Under the pieces are notes generated by a model. The model made no database searches. It was given only the letters and a program-made list of their open reading frames with translations, and was not told where the DNA came from. 64,000 nucleotides of DNA from DUQW01 sp050953805. GTDB lineage: Bacteria; Bacillota_I; Bacilli_A; Acholeplasmatales; Acholeplasmataceae. Shown here piece by piece: positions 45,501 through 51,289 of this stretch. A program made the position numbers and the translations under genes. The stretch spans positions 1-64,000 of the forward strand of contig JBMNNE010000001.1 in assembly GCA_050953805.1 (NCBI GenBank). Reading direction: 5' to 3'. Position 1 is the stretch's first letter; every line of letters starts with the position of its first letter.

Positions 45501-46008
45501 ATGTGACGCTAATCTCATGTGCCTTAGAAATAGTTAATTCATAGGTATTTCCAGTTAATACTACGACATCACCATCAACAGTAAAAACATCAATTGCTTT
45601 ACCGTCGGGAACATTAACCGTGATTGTTACTGTACTTCCTATAAATACATTTTCTAAATCATCAACACTAGCTGATAATCCTTCTCCTAAAGTTAATCTA
45701 ACTTTCTCAGCATCTTTAAAGGTGACCTTTACAAGATGGTTCCTGACGACAGTCAATTGATATCTTAAATTTTCTAATTCTTTTCTTTGTCCATCTATTG
45801 TAAACTGGTCAACTTGTTTTCCATCTGGGGGAATAACTCTTAAGGTAATTACTGTATCCTTTAAGATCGCTCTTAAATTTACCCCCTCTTCAACTATTAT
45901 GTTTTCTTTCGGGTCCAGTGTTACTTCTAAGTATGTGTCGCATGAGGCAAGTAACAAGCTGGCGAACAGAATCACAACAACTTGAAATATTCTTACTACC
46001 TTTTTCAT
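33508..46008 (-). CDS. Giant lipoprotein of about 4,166 residues built from InlB B-type repeats
   Basis: Signal peptide with lipobox LLLASC (Cys23) anchors the N-terminus; no LPXTG or C-terminal anchor. After two beta repeats (YLEVTLDP, VRLTLGEG; about 24-170) come six tandem repeats of 68 residues (YTVTFNSDGGSAV...PT.EGHTFAGW...VTLVARW), the InlB B / Flg_new family of Listeria internalins and Bacteroides surface proteins. Then a segment of about 1.2 thousand residues (DNA about 44030-40385), three units of about 360 residues (40385-37290), and a second colinear copy of the long segment (37090-33508). The frame can be read from TTG 46083, but the lipoprotein start is ATG 46008. Likely a surface adhesin or matrix protein. 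Own promoter with an inverted repeat. Confidence 0.85.
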   Translation of the reverse strand: MKKVVRIFQVVVILFASLLLASCDTYLEVTLDPKENIIVEEGVNLRAILKDTVITLRVIPPDGKQVDQFTIDGQRKELENLRYQLTVVRNHLVKVTFKDAEKVRLTLGEGLSASVDDLENVFIGSTVTITVNVPDGKAIDVFTVDGDVVVLTGNTYELTISKAHEISVTFKDLPVEVQRYTVTFNSDGGSAVASITQDANTIINTFAVPTKEGHTFAGWYLGEVKQSAPYTVKGNVTLVARWTINQYTVTFNADGGSAVAEVKQNYNTTIDTFAVPTREGYTFDGWYLGEVKQSVPYTIKSNVTLTARWTINQYTVTFNADGGSAVPEVKQNYNTTIDTFAEPTKAGHTFAGWFIGNDKQNAPYTIKSDVTLVAHWNINQYTVTFNSDGGSAVPEVKQNYNTTINTFAVPTREGYTFDGWYVGEVKQNAPYTITSNVTLVARWTIRQYTVTFNSDGGSAVPEVKQNYNTTINTFVEPTKEGHTFLGWYVGTQKQNAPYTIKGDVTLLAHWAVNRYVVTFNENLGNLVGNNTLEVNFGSNMATSVLPTATKEGYTFVEWRLDGIKYDFSKPIESDITLVAYFKINTYSVKFMVGEEVVETYTVEHGDKVDALPIEPNDDHPELVGVWRLDNVAFDFNQPITGNIILKVHYGTRLTAVVSGSLTNKYVLQFSEDVRFDVEITDKIKFLQSLFLSDFDFNEFNADAITIKYVDKQLIIEIGDNLISNTALKTLSFDEGKGNGIHRVIFRLKPESIRSKTEGMLLYSNIQQYYLKLFVPFADNQADFTKPVTAKFFNYNDMYEDFYNDPMVFYTVKFVSEDIGFEWSVLVGHRDLVVPPGNPQKEGSVFTGWLLDNAIFDFNDRIKTDILLVANWRDAASTVKVTFDSRSPHQIQPQFIEKGTKATLPQPVALDGYEFVEWQLNGTTFNFNSNVSNDITLTAKWKQKLIPITINLNGGAGVSEVRVPYGTEIDMIDLLELAGVPTKVGYLFAGYEQLPQFFDNSFVQVFEPMTVDVIWLPVNMPVKLHYNYDDKVETIALNNDILHTIMMMEVIGINMQQYMVPERPGYLFGGWYATPDFSIPFTDNERLSISLNYYAKWIKIDESEFETYTITFNTMGGSEIDPVEIPVGSLLSHSLMEIPTKDGYQFEDWYLDINCRLPYFTYELPMYYDSDVTLYANWISDSEADPEEESATVTIRFVTNMPFDVDPLQVPKGISISLYDSLWDRYLGYKGGYYFCGWYDELFQRRYDWSWDEVILNEDLTLYAKWEKLNKINFIVDGKVIIVQELSPYYSLANAHLYLFYDFIIERYNLYYDEELTTLLENSPIYNNRVPESLNVYLKEKKSKLGEPKIEYIIHFSEHLTVKIDKLFDFDIAMDEGTFGIFVELGHMFAIGNYLSDGFYLDEELTIKLADCEDTYKDYVVDGKLHIYVKYNEVQYIKVETGLPMTHDMYNVDAITFEPGDTVEDIIEKLEDLNLWKEYHELDGYYLDADYTQPLSEAEDDDITGETVIYVKWEYNEPLILTVSYFDDVLPSHKIVNPWTFDDISYKGYNFYGAFYDKGCLSRIRDGNDLENGQTIYIRLVFVLMIEIYDIEDQLYRTIGTISGSRINQNDLPPIVKDEEMIVGWTLNGEPFDIDQPIISDVALVVLKPIVEPITSYKVEFKINDTIDDELTLNVLKNQSISRCGLNFPEPPFVEEHEFVCWITEDGNEFTGYTKVTQDVILKPLYVAKDDFITISFDTGVEGLNFAPVEIQKYALYLPTYFPTKEGSKFEGWLHQDELMVQSQRFDESTTLVAKWIEHPTCELTFDFGDEYDPLVLHFPENMYIIILDIKLQLMRFGFVIDDHYEILGVTADGNEIGGYFYQIVDDVTIEVNLKDARPVTVTFMVGDNIFRTIDNRWCKNDVFDNEIYRNYPNPPSEDKIFAGWITETGEFVEVGDLVTGDMILKANFVDIEEVNVYFETNVPGLEIEPRSSLKHFPIQVTLQRIAKENHQFLYWSIKGSGERYAKERITEDTTLEAIFEEATTHKLTISFGEEYESIVLDIPESHELYLGALITYYQLNPNYRYGFFGFYDDDGEYLTGTYGTLDVTYDKTIIADWCLNEGVNITFMNGEEIYYGPIDAYRMALIRYYLPEENPSNYPLTFGGWKTEDGELIDDNYRIPGTITLYAHWIDNRPATVSFYAGNVYFRNIQIPRNTCIADHEKLVLRPYPSDSFVNWVTSDGQVFDEYTIVTDNMDVYANWGDNPPATITFMNGENTLGIIDSRWFINDQFDIYLYAYSDLAVSSDPNEIFSHWTYNGEAVDIGSTVEGDMILQACFIQKEEITVTFETNVEGVTMEPRTSYNYVPIQFIPQPLTKENHRFLYWSIKGSDKQLDTVTMRLNGDTILEAIFEEAITHKLTIDFGDGRDPVVLDIPEHPSYNLRQVSNYYQLNPNNIYQFREFYYQGEFIQRLDMTEDRIVTVDWVNSPVVVTFIVDNNRYDTRTIPWNACVNWYLPDAPTDDILTFGGWKTEDGVLIDENFQVTESITLYAHWIDNRPFTVTFMNGDMLYRELEIPKNTSIRNSGSPFPKYMQLQFVGWVTNDGTVFDADTVVTEDITVYADWGENPPVKVTFMVGETVYQIIHDGWFKNDRLGWGFNRVVAPESENDDEIFIYWKLNDEPVDSTYVVQGDMTLVAHFIPKEIIKVTFNANVDGIEPISMNIYKHFVLPQLQTITKENHKFLYWSILGSDEQFDLATRLTEDTILEAIWEEAVTHKLTVDFGDGREPVVLHILENTSVSFLMLARFYQLNPNSIYRFSNIYLDGERITSVAMTEDVKLTVDWEEYVTITFMVDDKVYETRQVIKDKEISYYVNGFNFPNEPVKADHTFIGWETEDGAPFDLEYIPTGNVTVYPLYEMNEPENHTVKFYIDGTLVHEAYVNHGGLVDPYQLLPRDGVAGVWRESGTDYDFYKPVLTDLELHAYYPAKQFTITQNIYGNEYLLTFSEAVVFSADLSDKLAFLQAHFTTTLDYSYVDLDKIDIIYNSDNLELKIFINEDVISSEYFQVLDFDLGNGNGVVRIPFNLKAESIKTEDNLTTTSRLYQYVIKLYVDFDCPNPQPNYEDPIQAVFYEKNYAEYYDAKNDPVLWHTVSFICEETLYEKTVHVKHRQKVGRAQEPIRDNYIFVEWQLDGEKFDFNTEIKSNITLTPRWADAQTMVRVSFDTQSPHYIEPQIIEKGGIPVMPETMTLAEFDFVGWQYNDADYNFDTAIQENIVLVAVWKPKLVTVTINLNGGEGETEILWPYGHNFSAVYLLHHMQEYPTKEGYLFGGFQQLNDDPIRLYEPITLDVVWLESNMTITFDYGYEDKREIVEIAGDIAYMAYILPHSVIDEFLHFPPERENYIFGGWYTDPELTIPYMVNNSVVMSFNYYAKWIPIEGEVPKYTITFNTNGGNAIAPVQVKVGDYLDLYEFIPTKEGFQFLGWFVDSEFKLPYVGYPPYYYDSDLTLYAKWHDISSGEFVTVSFVTNSPFKLNPVLVPKGEAIYLFQYVTDIMLNDYNFVGWFNATYENEYDLFTLYEFNEDITLHALWEKRISLSLYCGDQLVLNNYLINKIPLANVLIPWFILDKYELYLDEELTNELFSSAEYYEFITEDLIIYLKEKVHVDLPDIEYYLVLNDEVTVTINQQYGVELDEDTLGFLGHIFIFENRMANGLYYDPALTQLATADNYLDYVTDGKLYLYMDWKDVEFVKFVTNTNIIDFYGNLDVIVIEPGDTFEDVGYKVEDLRLEKYGYQIAGFYFDADFTQNIEETIETVEELNGRTIYVKWEKIPVVTIDTAEELPLHKILVTDGFPDLYYEEYAITAISYDEDYISEVDIYDPEIIDGQTIYLKLVKLYNVVVYQDDDTIWDEYDVAEGAILRDEYELPVYFGGDEMVVGWTLNGEVFDVSQPFTCDTTFAILKPVWGPVSYVKVQFSIDGEIDEDLSEDMVPNTRFYWLPYAPYKEGYEFVYWQTEAGIEFTTKTYVTEAMTLYAVYVSEDDYITISYVTNVPGVTIPDDTLLRYSYADYIPLYNLTKSGHKFHCLTYEDGTKIDLEARLTEDVTIVFNWIPTTTYRVRLLFNLGLGPKNLYIPENKLIYLSFWDLLAHYYGILDDFELYEDATFMIDGVNVTDDYYKVTSDITIQVTLQTWD
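37290..40385 (-). repeat. Three diverged coding repeats of about 1.1 kb in the giant gene
   Basis: The segment coding for EA-THKLT-DFG-GR-PVVL recurs near 39920, 38820 and 37745, with the same flanking order (WSI.GS, ITFM-GE, GWKTEDG). Confidence 0.8.
44270..45475 (-). repeat. Tandem coding repeats of 204 bp in the giant gene
   Basis: About six copies, five of them near identical at DNA level, e.g. the block encoding EVKQNYNTTIDTF recurs near 44600, 44805, 45010 and 45215. Each codes for one 68-residue InlB B-type unit. Confidence 0.9.
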
Positions 46009-46039
46009 AATCACATACATACTCATTACTATTTTGTAA

Positions 46040-46060
46040 TTAGTTCGGCATGTTTCTCCT
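46040..46060 (-). promoter_or_regulatory. Strong ribosome site with a three-codon minicistron before the giant gene
   Basis: AAAGGAG (46062-46056) is followed by ATG CCG AAC TAA (46051-46040). This is the only good Shine-Dalgarno near the start, but it is out of frame with the lipoprotein, whose ATG at 46008 has no clear site of its own. Re-initiation after the short frame is possible. Confidence 0.5.
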
Positions 46061-46094
46061 TTCTTTGAAATTTGTCTAAACAATAGCCACTTTC

Positions 46095-46127
46095 ATTATA
46101 TAATTAAGCTATTGATACATCAATAGC
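46095..46127 (-). promoter_or_regulatory. Promoter and inverted repeat of the giant lipoprotein gene
   Basis: -35 TTGATG (46123-46118), 17-base spacer, -10 TATAAT (46100-46095). An inverted repeat GCTATTGA-N4-TCAATAGC (46108-46127) covers the -35 box; a further half-site GGCTATTG lies at 46081-46088 near the transcript start. An operator is likely. Confidence 0.65.
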
Positions 46128-46288
46128 ATTTTTTAAAAATTACCGGTTTTTTGCTAAAATAACTGAAAAATCACACAAAAAAACGCTTTAAATCGTCAAA
46201 AACAATAAATAAATGTATAAATATATCGGTTATTTAGATAAATATTTCCTTAGGATATTGGTAAAAAATGCAATTTGTATAGAAAAAA

Positions 46289-46316
46289 ACACCTCAAATC
46301 AATCGATTTAAGGTGT
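46289..46316 (-). terminator. Terminator of the DUF3137-like gene
   Basis: Stem ACACCTTAAATC / GATTTGAGGTGT on minus with one mismatch and a 4-base loop, followed by T7. The surrounding non-coding bases 46128-46288 and 46317-46443 show no gene or further clear element. Confidence 0.85.
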
Positions 46317-46443
46317 ATATTTTGTTATTTTACCAAATAAAAATCATCACTTATTTATAAATAAAGATAAGAAATTAAATGCATATTATGTGGTATTTTG
46401 TCTTAATATTTACGCTTGCTATAACTACTTTTTTGCAATCACA

Positions 46444-47265
46444 TTAATCAAATTTAAATTCTCCAATCGCTTTCAATTTTAGAAGAAATTGACGAACTTT
46501 TGATACATAATCATTATTAATTGGATCAATTAACGGCAAATTTAAATTGATTTCTGCACTAAATGAAGAACGAATTCCTAAAACGAAATAAGCCACATTA
46601 TCTTCAACCATAACTCCAATATGTTTAAAATTTATTAGTTTTTTTAAAAAATTATTCGCTAACGATTCCGGCATTTGATAGTTATAGTCATTCGAATACA
46701 ACAAGTATTTATTATCGAATTGATTAATTCCTGTCTTAATTTTAAACTCTCTAATTTTTGGTTTAAAGTAATAATTGTAATTAGTCATGATAAAAGAATC
46801 ATTAAAATTTTTGACTTCTTTTCGCACGATAAATCCTCTGAATCTAAAATCTTTTAACATTGATATTTCATAAATTTGAAAATCTTTAGTATTAATTTCA
46901 TTTAAGACTTGATATTTATGAGATTTTCCTACTAATTTAACACTTGATAAATCAAGTTCGCAAGTATCGCTGATTAGAGAATCTTGAAAAACTTGTTTGA
47001 TTACAGGATCAATGATTTTTTCTTGAAAAAGAGAACCATACTTTTTGAAGTATGTCTTTTCCACATAATCAGCTAGGAAAATAAAGAGAAATATTAGAAA
47101 AATAGAGCCAAATGAAGCTAATAAAAATTGCCACCATAACAATTTTAAATCTAAAAAAATTAAAAGGATAATGGCCAATAAAATAATAACCATGGAAATT
47201 ACTAAAAACGTTACATATATTGGAAAATGCTTTTTCCTTTTTAATTCAAAATCATTTAAACTCAT
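46444..47265 (-). CDS. DUF3137-like membrane protein
   Basis: 273 residues. Two close membrane helices (about 17-36 and 42-64: VTFLVISMVIILLAIILLIF, LASFGSIFLIFLFIFLA) form a hairpin near the N-terminus. A soluble cytoplasmic domain follows, with the pattern YEISMLKDFRFRGFIV and a C-terminal LIDPINNDYVSKVRQFL. The architecture agrees with DUF3137 proteins of Firmicutes and mollicutes; the match is by overall pattern only, and function is unknown. Transcribed alone, divergent from the GH13 gene. Confidence 0.6.
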   Translation of the reverse strand: MSLNDFELKRKKHFPIYVTFLVISMVIILLAIILLIFLDLKLLWWQFLLASFGSIFLIFLFIFLADYVEKTYFKKYGSLFQEKIIDPVIKQVFQDSLISDTCELDLSSVKLVGKSHKYQVLNEINTKDFQIYEISMLKDFRFRGFIVRKEVKNFNDSFIMTNYNYYFKPKIREFKIKTGINQFDNKYLLYSNDYNYQMPESLANNFLKKLINFKHIGVMVEDNVAYFVLGIRSSFSAEINLNLPLIDPINNDYVSKVRQFLLKLKAIGEFKFD

Positions 47266-47287
47266 AATCTTCTTCCCTTCTATTGTT

Positions 47288-47317
47288 ATTTTACCATTAT
47301 TTTTATCTATTAACCAA
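47288..47317 (-). promoter_or_regulatory. Promoter of the DUF3137-like gene
   Basis: -35 TTGGTT (47317-47312), 18-base spacer, extended -10 TGGTAAAAT (47296-47288). Confidence 0.55.
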
Positions 47318-47338
47318 TTTTCTATTTTTTAAAAAATC

Positions 47339-47354
47339 TTGAAAGCGGTTTCAA
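47339..47354 (+). promoter_or_regulatory. cre site (CcpA) upstream of the GH13 gene
   Basis: TTGAAAGCGGTTTCAA contains TGAAAGCGGTTTCA, a full match to the cre consensus TGWAANCGNTNWCA. It lies between the divergent promoters, about 35 bases upstream of a -10-like TATACT (47389-47394). Confidence 0.75.
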
Positions 47355-47429
47355 CCTCGATTTTAAGCGATATCTATGTTATTTAATGTATACTTTAATT
47401 AATGATAAGTTTTTGGAGGAGGACATCTA

Positions 47430-49463
47430 ATGCTTAGTAAACTTGTTAAAATACTAAAAGCGAATAAACCATCATTTCCGATGAACTATACGATACCTTC
47501 ACTTTTAAACTATAAAAACTTCGGTTTGAAAGAAGTTAATGGTGAAGTTATAGTTAATCCGTATGATTTTTATTCTTTTTTAATTGAAGACTTATTTTTA
47601 AAACTTAAGGACAACAACATTAATTATTTACAATCAATTTCACTTTCAAAGGAAGTTAAAAAGAGAACTAATTGGCATAAAAAGAGTGTTTTTTACTCAT
47701 TAATGGCCAGAACTTCGACTACTTGGGATAATGATCGAAGTGGTGAAATTGATCAAAAAAATATATATAATTTATCAGAATTAGGATCATTTGTTAAATC
47801 AATAGCCTTACTTCCATATTTAAAATCAATTGGGGTTGATGTTTTATATTTTTTACCATTATCTAGTTACTCAACATATCGTCCGAAAGGAGATTTAGGA
47901 TCAAGTTATGCGGTAGTTAATTTCACTGAACTTGATGAAAATTTAAAAGACTCATTAACTGGTGAAAAAATGACTTTAAAAGAAGAATTTAAAGCTTTTG
48001 TCGAAGCGGCTCACATTCTAGGAATTAGAATTATGATCGATATTATTCCGCGCACCAATGCCTTAGATTCAAGTTTAATTTTAGACCATCCCGATTGGTT
48101 CTATTGGATTAATACTAGAGATTTACCTAAATACAATCCACCATATATTGATACCATCGATGCAACCGTGGTTCCACCACATCCTGAACACATGGATAAA
48201 GTTTATGCTCATGAAAATACTAAAAAACATTTAAAGTTATTTAAAGAAAACCCTTATGCCAAAGATCCAAGTAAATGGGATGATGTGAAACAATTAGTTG
48301 CCTCGGGAACAAACATTTTAGATGCAGTTGATAAGGTATATAAAATGACAGTAGCGCCAGCGTTTTCTGATCATATTAACGATATCCAACCACCGTGGTA
48401 TGATGTCACATTCTTTAGATTATACTTAGATCATCCAACTAGAGCTACTAAGTATTTAAGAAAAAATCAACCACCTTATATCTTATTTGATACCATCAAA
48501 TCAAACCTACATCCAGGATTAGAACCTAACTACGAGTTATGGGAACTATTAGCTGATATCATCCCATACTATCAAAGAGAGTTTGGAATTGATGGGGCAA
48601 GAATTGATATGGGGCATGCCTTACCCGAAGAATTAATTAGTATGATTATTTCTAAAGCTCGAGCAATTGATTTAGACTTTGTTTTTATTGCTGAAGAACT
48701 AGATCCATCTAATGCTAAACAAGCTAAACAATTAGGATATGATGCGATTATTGGAAATGGGTTTTATATGCAAAGTCGTATTCTAGAAGGTAAACTTCAT
48801 GAATTTATCAAAACCACTCAAAAATTAGCTCTTCCAGCATTTGCTTGTGGAGAAACTCATGATACCCCACGATTAGCTGGTAAGCATAACGGTGAAAACT
48901 TAACTAATTTATTAACACTAGTTAACTTTTTCATTCCAAATACCATGCCATTTATCAACTCAGGACAAGAATTTTATGAAATTCAACCGATGAATTTAGG
49001 AATTGATGCTACTGAAAAGGATCGATATACCTTGCCAAAAAGTGATCCGTTCTATGGTAAATTAGCATTATTTGATAAGTACGCACTACACTACCAAAAT
49101 AATCACTCATTAATCAATCATATCAAGAAAATATTACCTGTCAGAAATAAGTATAAATCAAAACTAAATCCTAAAAACTTCCATATGTTTAATGTCTTAG
49201 GACCATACATTGGATTAGCCTTTGGTTATACCTTTAAAGCTAAAGGCGAGGACAAATTATTACTAGTTGTAGCTAACACCAATACTTCTTATGATGAGTA
49301 CATGGAAGTTAGATTGGATAAGTTTAATTTCAAAAGAAAAATTGATGTTTTATTTGAATTTGATCGTATTAAAGGAGAAGCTAATATTAATGACTTCTCA
49401 TTAACAGGCAATCCTTATTTTATTGTTAAACCAGGAGAAGTTAAGGTTGTTTTAATCGGATAA
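47430..49463 (+). CDS. GH13 alpha-amylase-family glycoside hydrolase or transferase
   Basis: 677 residues, cytoplasmic (no signal peptide). A catalytic (beta/alpha)8 barrel carries the nucleophile in DGARIDMGH (Asp393), the acid/base in IAEELDP (Glu422 or 423) and the transition-state Asp in ETHDTPR (His477, Asp478). Region I is unusual: DIIPRTNALDS instead of DVVxNH, and DHPDWFYW follows, which recalls GlgE-like maltosyltransferases more than amylases. A C-terminal beta domain (about 585-677) is present. It acts on alpha-glucans or malto-oligosaccharides; subfamily not decided. Strong SD GGAGGAGG. A cre site points to glucose repression. Confidence 0.85.
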   Translation: MLSKLVKILKANKPSFPMNYTIPSLLNYKNFGLKEVNGEVIVNPYDFYSFLIEDLFLKLKDNNINYLQSISLSKEVKKRTNWHKKSVFYSLMARTSTTWDNDRSGEIDQKNIYNLSELGSFVKSIALLPYLKSIGVDVLYFLPLSSYSTYRPKGDLGSSYAVVNFTELDENLKDSLTGEKMTLKEEFKAFVEAAHILGIRIMIDIIPRTNALDSSLILDHPDWFYWINTRDLPKYNPPYIDTIDATVVPPHPEHMDKVYAHENTKKHLKLFKENPYAKDPSKWDDVKQLVASGTNILDAVDKVYKMTVAPAFSDHINDIQPPWYDVTFFRLYLDHPTRATKYLRKNQPPYILFDTIKSNLHPGLEPNYELWELLADIIPYYQREFGIDGARIDMGHALPEELISMIISKARAIDLDFVFIAEELDPSNAKQAKQLGYDAIIGNGFYMQSRILEGKLHEFIKTTQKLALPAFACGETHDTPRLAGKHNGENLTNLLTLVNFFIPNTMPFINSGQEFYEIQPMNLGIDATEKDRYTLPKSDPFYGKLALFDKYALHYQNNHSLINHIKKILPVRNKYKSKLNPKNFHMFNVLGPYIGLAFGYTFKAKGEDKLLLVVANTNTSYDEYMEVRLDKFNFKRKIDVLFEFDRIKGEANINDFSLTGNPYFIVKPGEVKVVLIG

Positions 49464-49475
49464 CACATATTAAGC

Positions 49476-49502
49476 AAAAATGGCGTCGAAACGCCATTTT
49501 TT
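49476..49502. terminator. Bidirectional terminator between GH13 and the tdh operon
   Basis: Stem AAAAATGGCG / CGCCATTTTT with a 6-base loop, usable from both sides. Confidence 0.92.
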
Positions 49503-49524
49503 ACTTATATGTTAAATATTAAAA

Positions 49525-50322
49525 TTATGATCTGTTATCAAGCCAAACTACGATATCATTATAAACAACTTCGCTCCGGTCATCGTTTAAAATATTGTGT
49601 TTTAATCCTGGATATAAAATTCTTTTTTTATCATAAGATCTAATCTTACTATAGATGTTTTCGCTAGATCTAGGAGGGACTACACGATCTTCATTACCAT
49701 GAATAAATAGATACGGAACTTCAATTTGATTCATTCTTTTTTTAAGTCGTCTCATCCCTTTAATCATTGTTTGATCAATTAAAGATAAATAAAAATAATC
49801 AAGGAGATAATCATCTTTTTCAAAGTTAATTACTTGAGTTGGATCACTATATAAATTGGGATCCTTAAAGTTAGTTCTTATCTTTAAAAATCCAATTAAT
49901 TTCCCCGGAAATATCCTTAAAAAATTAGTTGATTTAGTAAAATCGCCAGCTGTACCCGAGGCAATAATTCCATCGACATCTAATTTGGATTTACTAACGG
50001 CATATAAATTATTAATCAGTGCCCCTAAAGAATGTCCGATTAAGAAAATTTTATGTTTATATTTATTTTTAGCATATAAAATTAAACTGTTCAAATCCTC
50101 AACAAAAACATTATATGATTTAATATAACCTCTTTTTCCTCCACTTCGACCATGTCCTCTTAAATCATATGCTAAAACATTATATTCATTTTCGTTTAAA
50201 TAATTAATTAAGTTTTTATATCTTAAATGATGTTCAGCAATTCCATGAGAAAAAATGACAGTAGCTTTTGGATTATCAACTTCATAATTTTTTACATAAA
50301 GAAATTCATTATTAATTAACAT
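49525..50322 (-). CDS. Alpha/beta hydrolase, monoacylglycerol-lipase type
   Basis: Serine hydrolase with the oxyanion HG motif (FSHGIAEHHLRY, about residue 25), DLRGHGRSGG, nucleophile GHSLGALINN (Ser near 95), acid GNEDRVVPP (about 205) and final His in GLKHNILND (about 242). 265 residues, no signal. The pattern is that of lysophospholipases/monoacylglycerol lipases. One base after mrp, last gene of the operon that begins with tdh. Confidence 0.9.
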   Translation of the reverse strand: MLINNEFLYVKNYEVDNPKATVIFSHGIAEHHLRYKNLINYLNENEYNVLAYDLRGHGRSGGKRGYIKSYNVFVEDLNSLILYAKNKYKHKIFLIGHSLGALINNLYAVSKSKLDVDGIIASGTAGDFTKSTNFLRIFPGKLIGFLKIRTNFKDPNLYSDPTQVINFEKDDYLLDYFYLSLIDQTMIKGMRRLKKRMNQIEVPYLFIHGNEDRVVPPRSSENIYSKIRSYDKKRILYPGLKHNILNDDRSEVVYNDIVVWLDNRS

Positions 50323-50323
50323 A

Positions 50324-51289
50324 TTATATCTCCATTATTTCGATAATTTTTTTTGCAATCTTCTCATATTCGATTGCAACTATCGTTTGATATTGTTCAT
50401 AATTGATAGGAATTTCTCCTAATAAATCAACACCCAATTTATTTGAAACTTCTATTCCACCACCACGACCGAAAATATAGTCTTTTTCTTGGGATTGTGG
50501 ATTAAGATAATAACTCATATTTTCAATAACACCAATTACTTCATGACCGATTTGATTGGCTCCTAATCCAGCTTTTACGGCTATTTTAGAGGCTGCCATA
50601 TTTGGTGTCGTTACAATTAACATTTTACTTTTTGGTGCAAATTTATTAATATCTAAAGCGACATCACCAGTTCCTGGTGGTAGATCTATTAAAATTAGCT
50701 TTGTTTCATCATCCCATCTTACACTTTCAAAAAAGTAAGTTAATAATTTATTAAGCATTGGTCCTCGCCACATTAACGGTTTATCATCTGGCATAAAAAA
50801 CTCAGTTGATATAACTTCAATGTCATCGCCCCTTAATGGTATCATTAGTTCATTTTCATCTCCTATCACCGGAACTTTTTCAATGTTTAGGATAAATGGA
50901 ACTGAAGCCCCATAAATATCAGCATCAATTATTCCAGTACGTATCCCTAATTTATTAAAACTTTTAGCTAAATTAACAGTTACTGTTGATTTTCCTACTC
51001 CACCTTTACCACTAGCAACTCCTAAATAGACATATTTAGGTCGTGGTTTTGGAAATTCAGAGATATTAATAATAACCCCAGGTATTTTAAGATCTTGTTT
51101 TAAAAGTTTGGTTAAATTGATTCTTACTTCTCTATCATCTTTTTCTTGATTCATAATCCTAACCGCAACTTCACACACACCATCAGGCTTAATATAGACT
51201 GATTCAATTCCACCAGTTTCTCCTAAAGTTTTTCTCGCACTTGGGTCATAGATTTTTGATATATGTTCGATTAATTCGTGATTTGTCAC
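50324..51289 (-). CDS. mrp: Mrp/NBP35-type P-loop ATPase
   Basis: Fe-S carrier family ATPase. An N-terminal DUF59 domain (about 1-85) precedes the MinD-like ATPase with the deviant Walker A GVASGKGGVGKST (about residue 93) and DLPPGTGDV. The usual CxxC that binds the shared Fe-S cluster (ENMSYFxCPxC) is replaced by ENMSYYLNPQSQ, so the cluster ligands seem lost. 321 residues. It overlaps the ABC permease as ATGA. Confidence 0.9.
   Translation of the reverse strand: MTNHELIEHISKIYDPSARKTLGETGGIESVYIKPDGVCEVAVRIMNQEKDDREVRINLTKLLKQDLKIPGVIINISEFPKPRPKYVYLGVASGKGGVGKSTVTVNLAKSFNKLGIRTGIIDADIYGASVPFILNIEKVPVIGDENELMIPLRGDDIEVISTEFFMPDDKPLMWRGPMLNKLLTYFFESVRWDDETKLILIDLPPGTGDVALDINKFAPKSKMLIVTTPNMAASKIAVKAGLGANQIGHEVIGVIENMSYYLNPQSQEKDYIFGRGGGIEVSNKLGVDLLGEIPINYEQYQTIVAIEYEKIAKKIIEIMEI

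Noticed and set aside
46009..46083. TTG start of the giant protein 25 codons upstream
   Set aside because: It would place a polar peptide before the lipoprotein signal, and the good ribosome site lies downstream of it.
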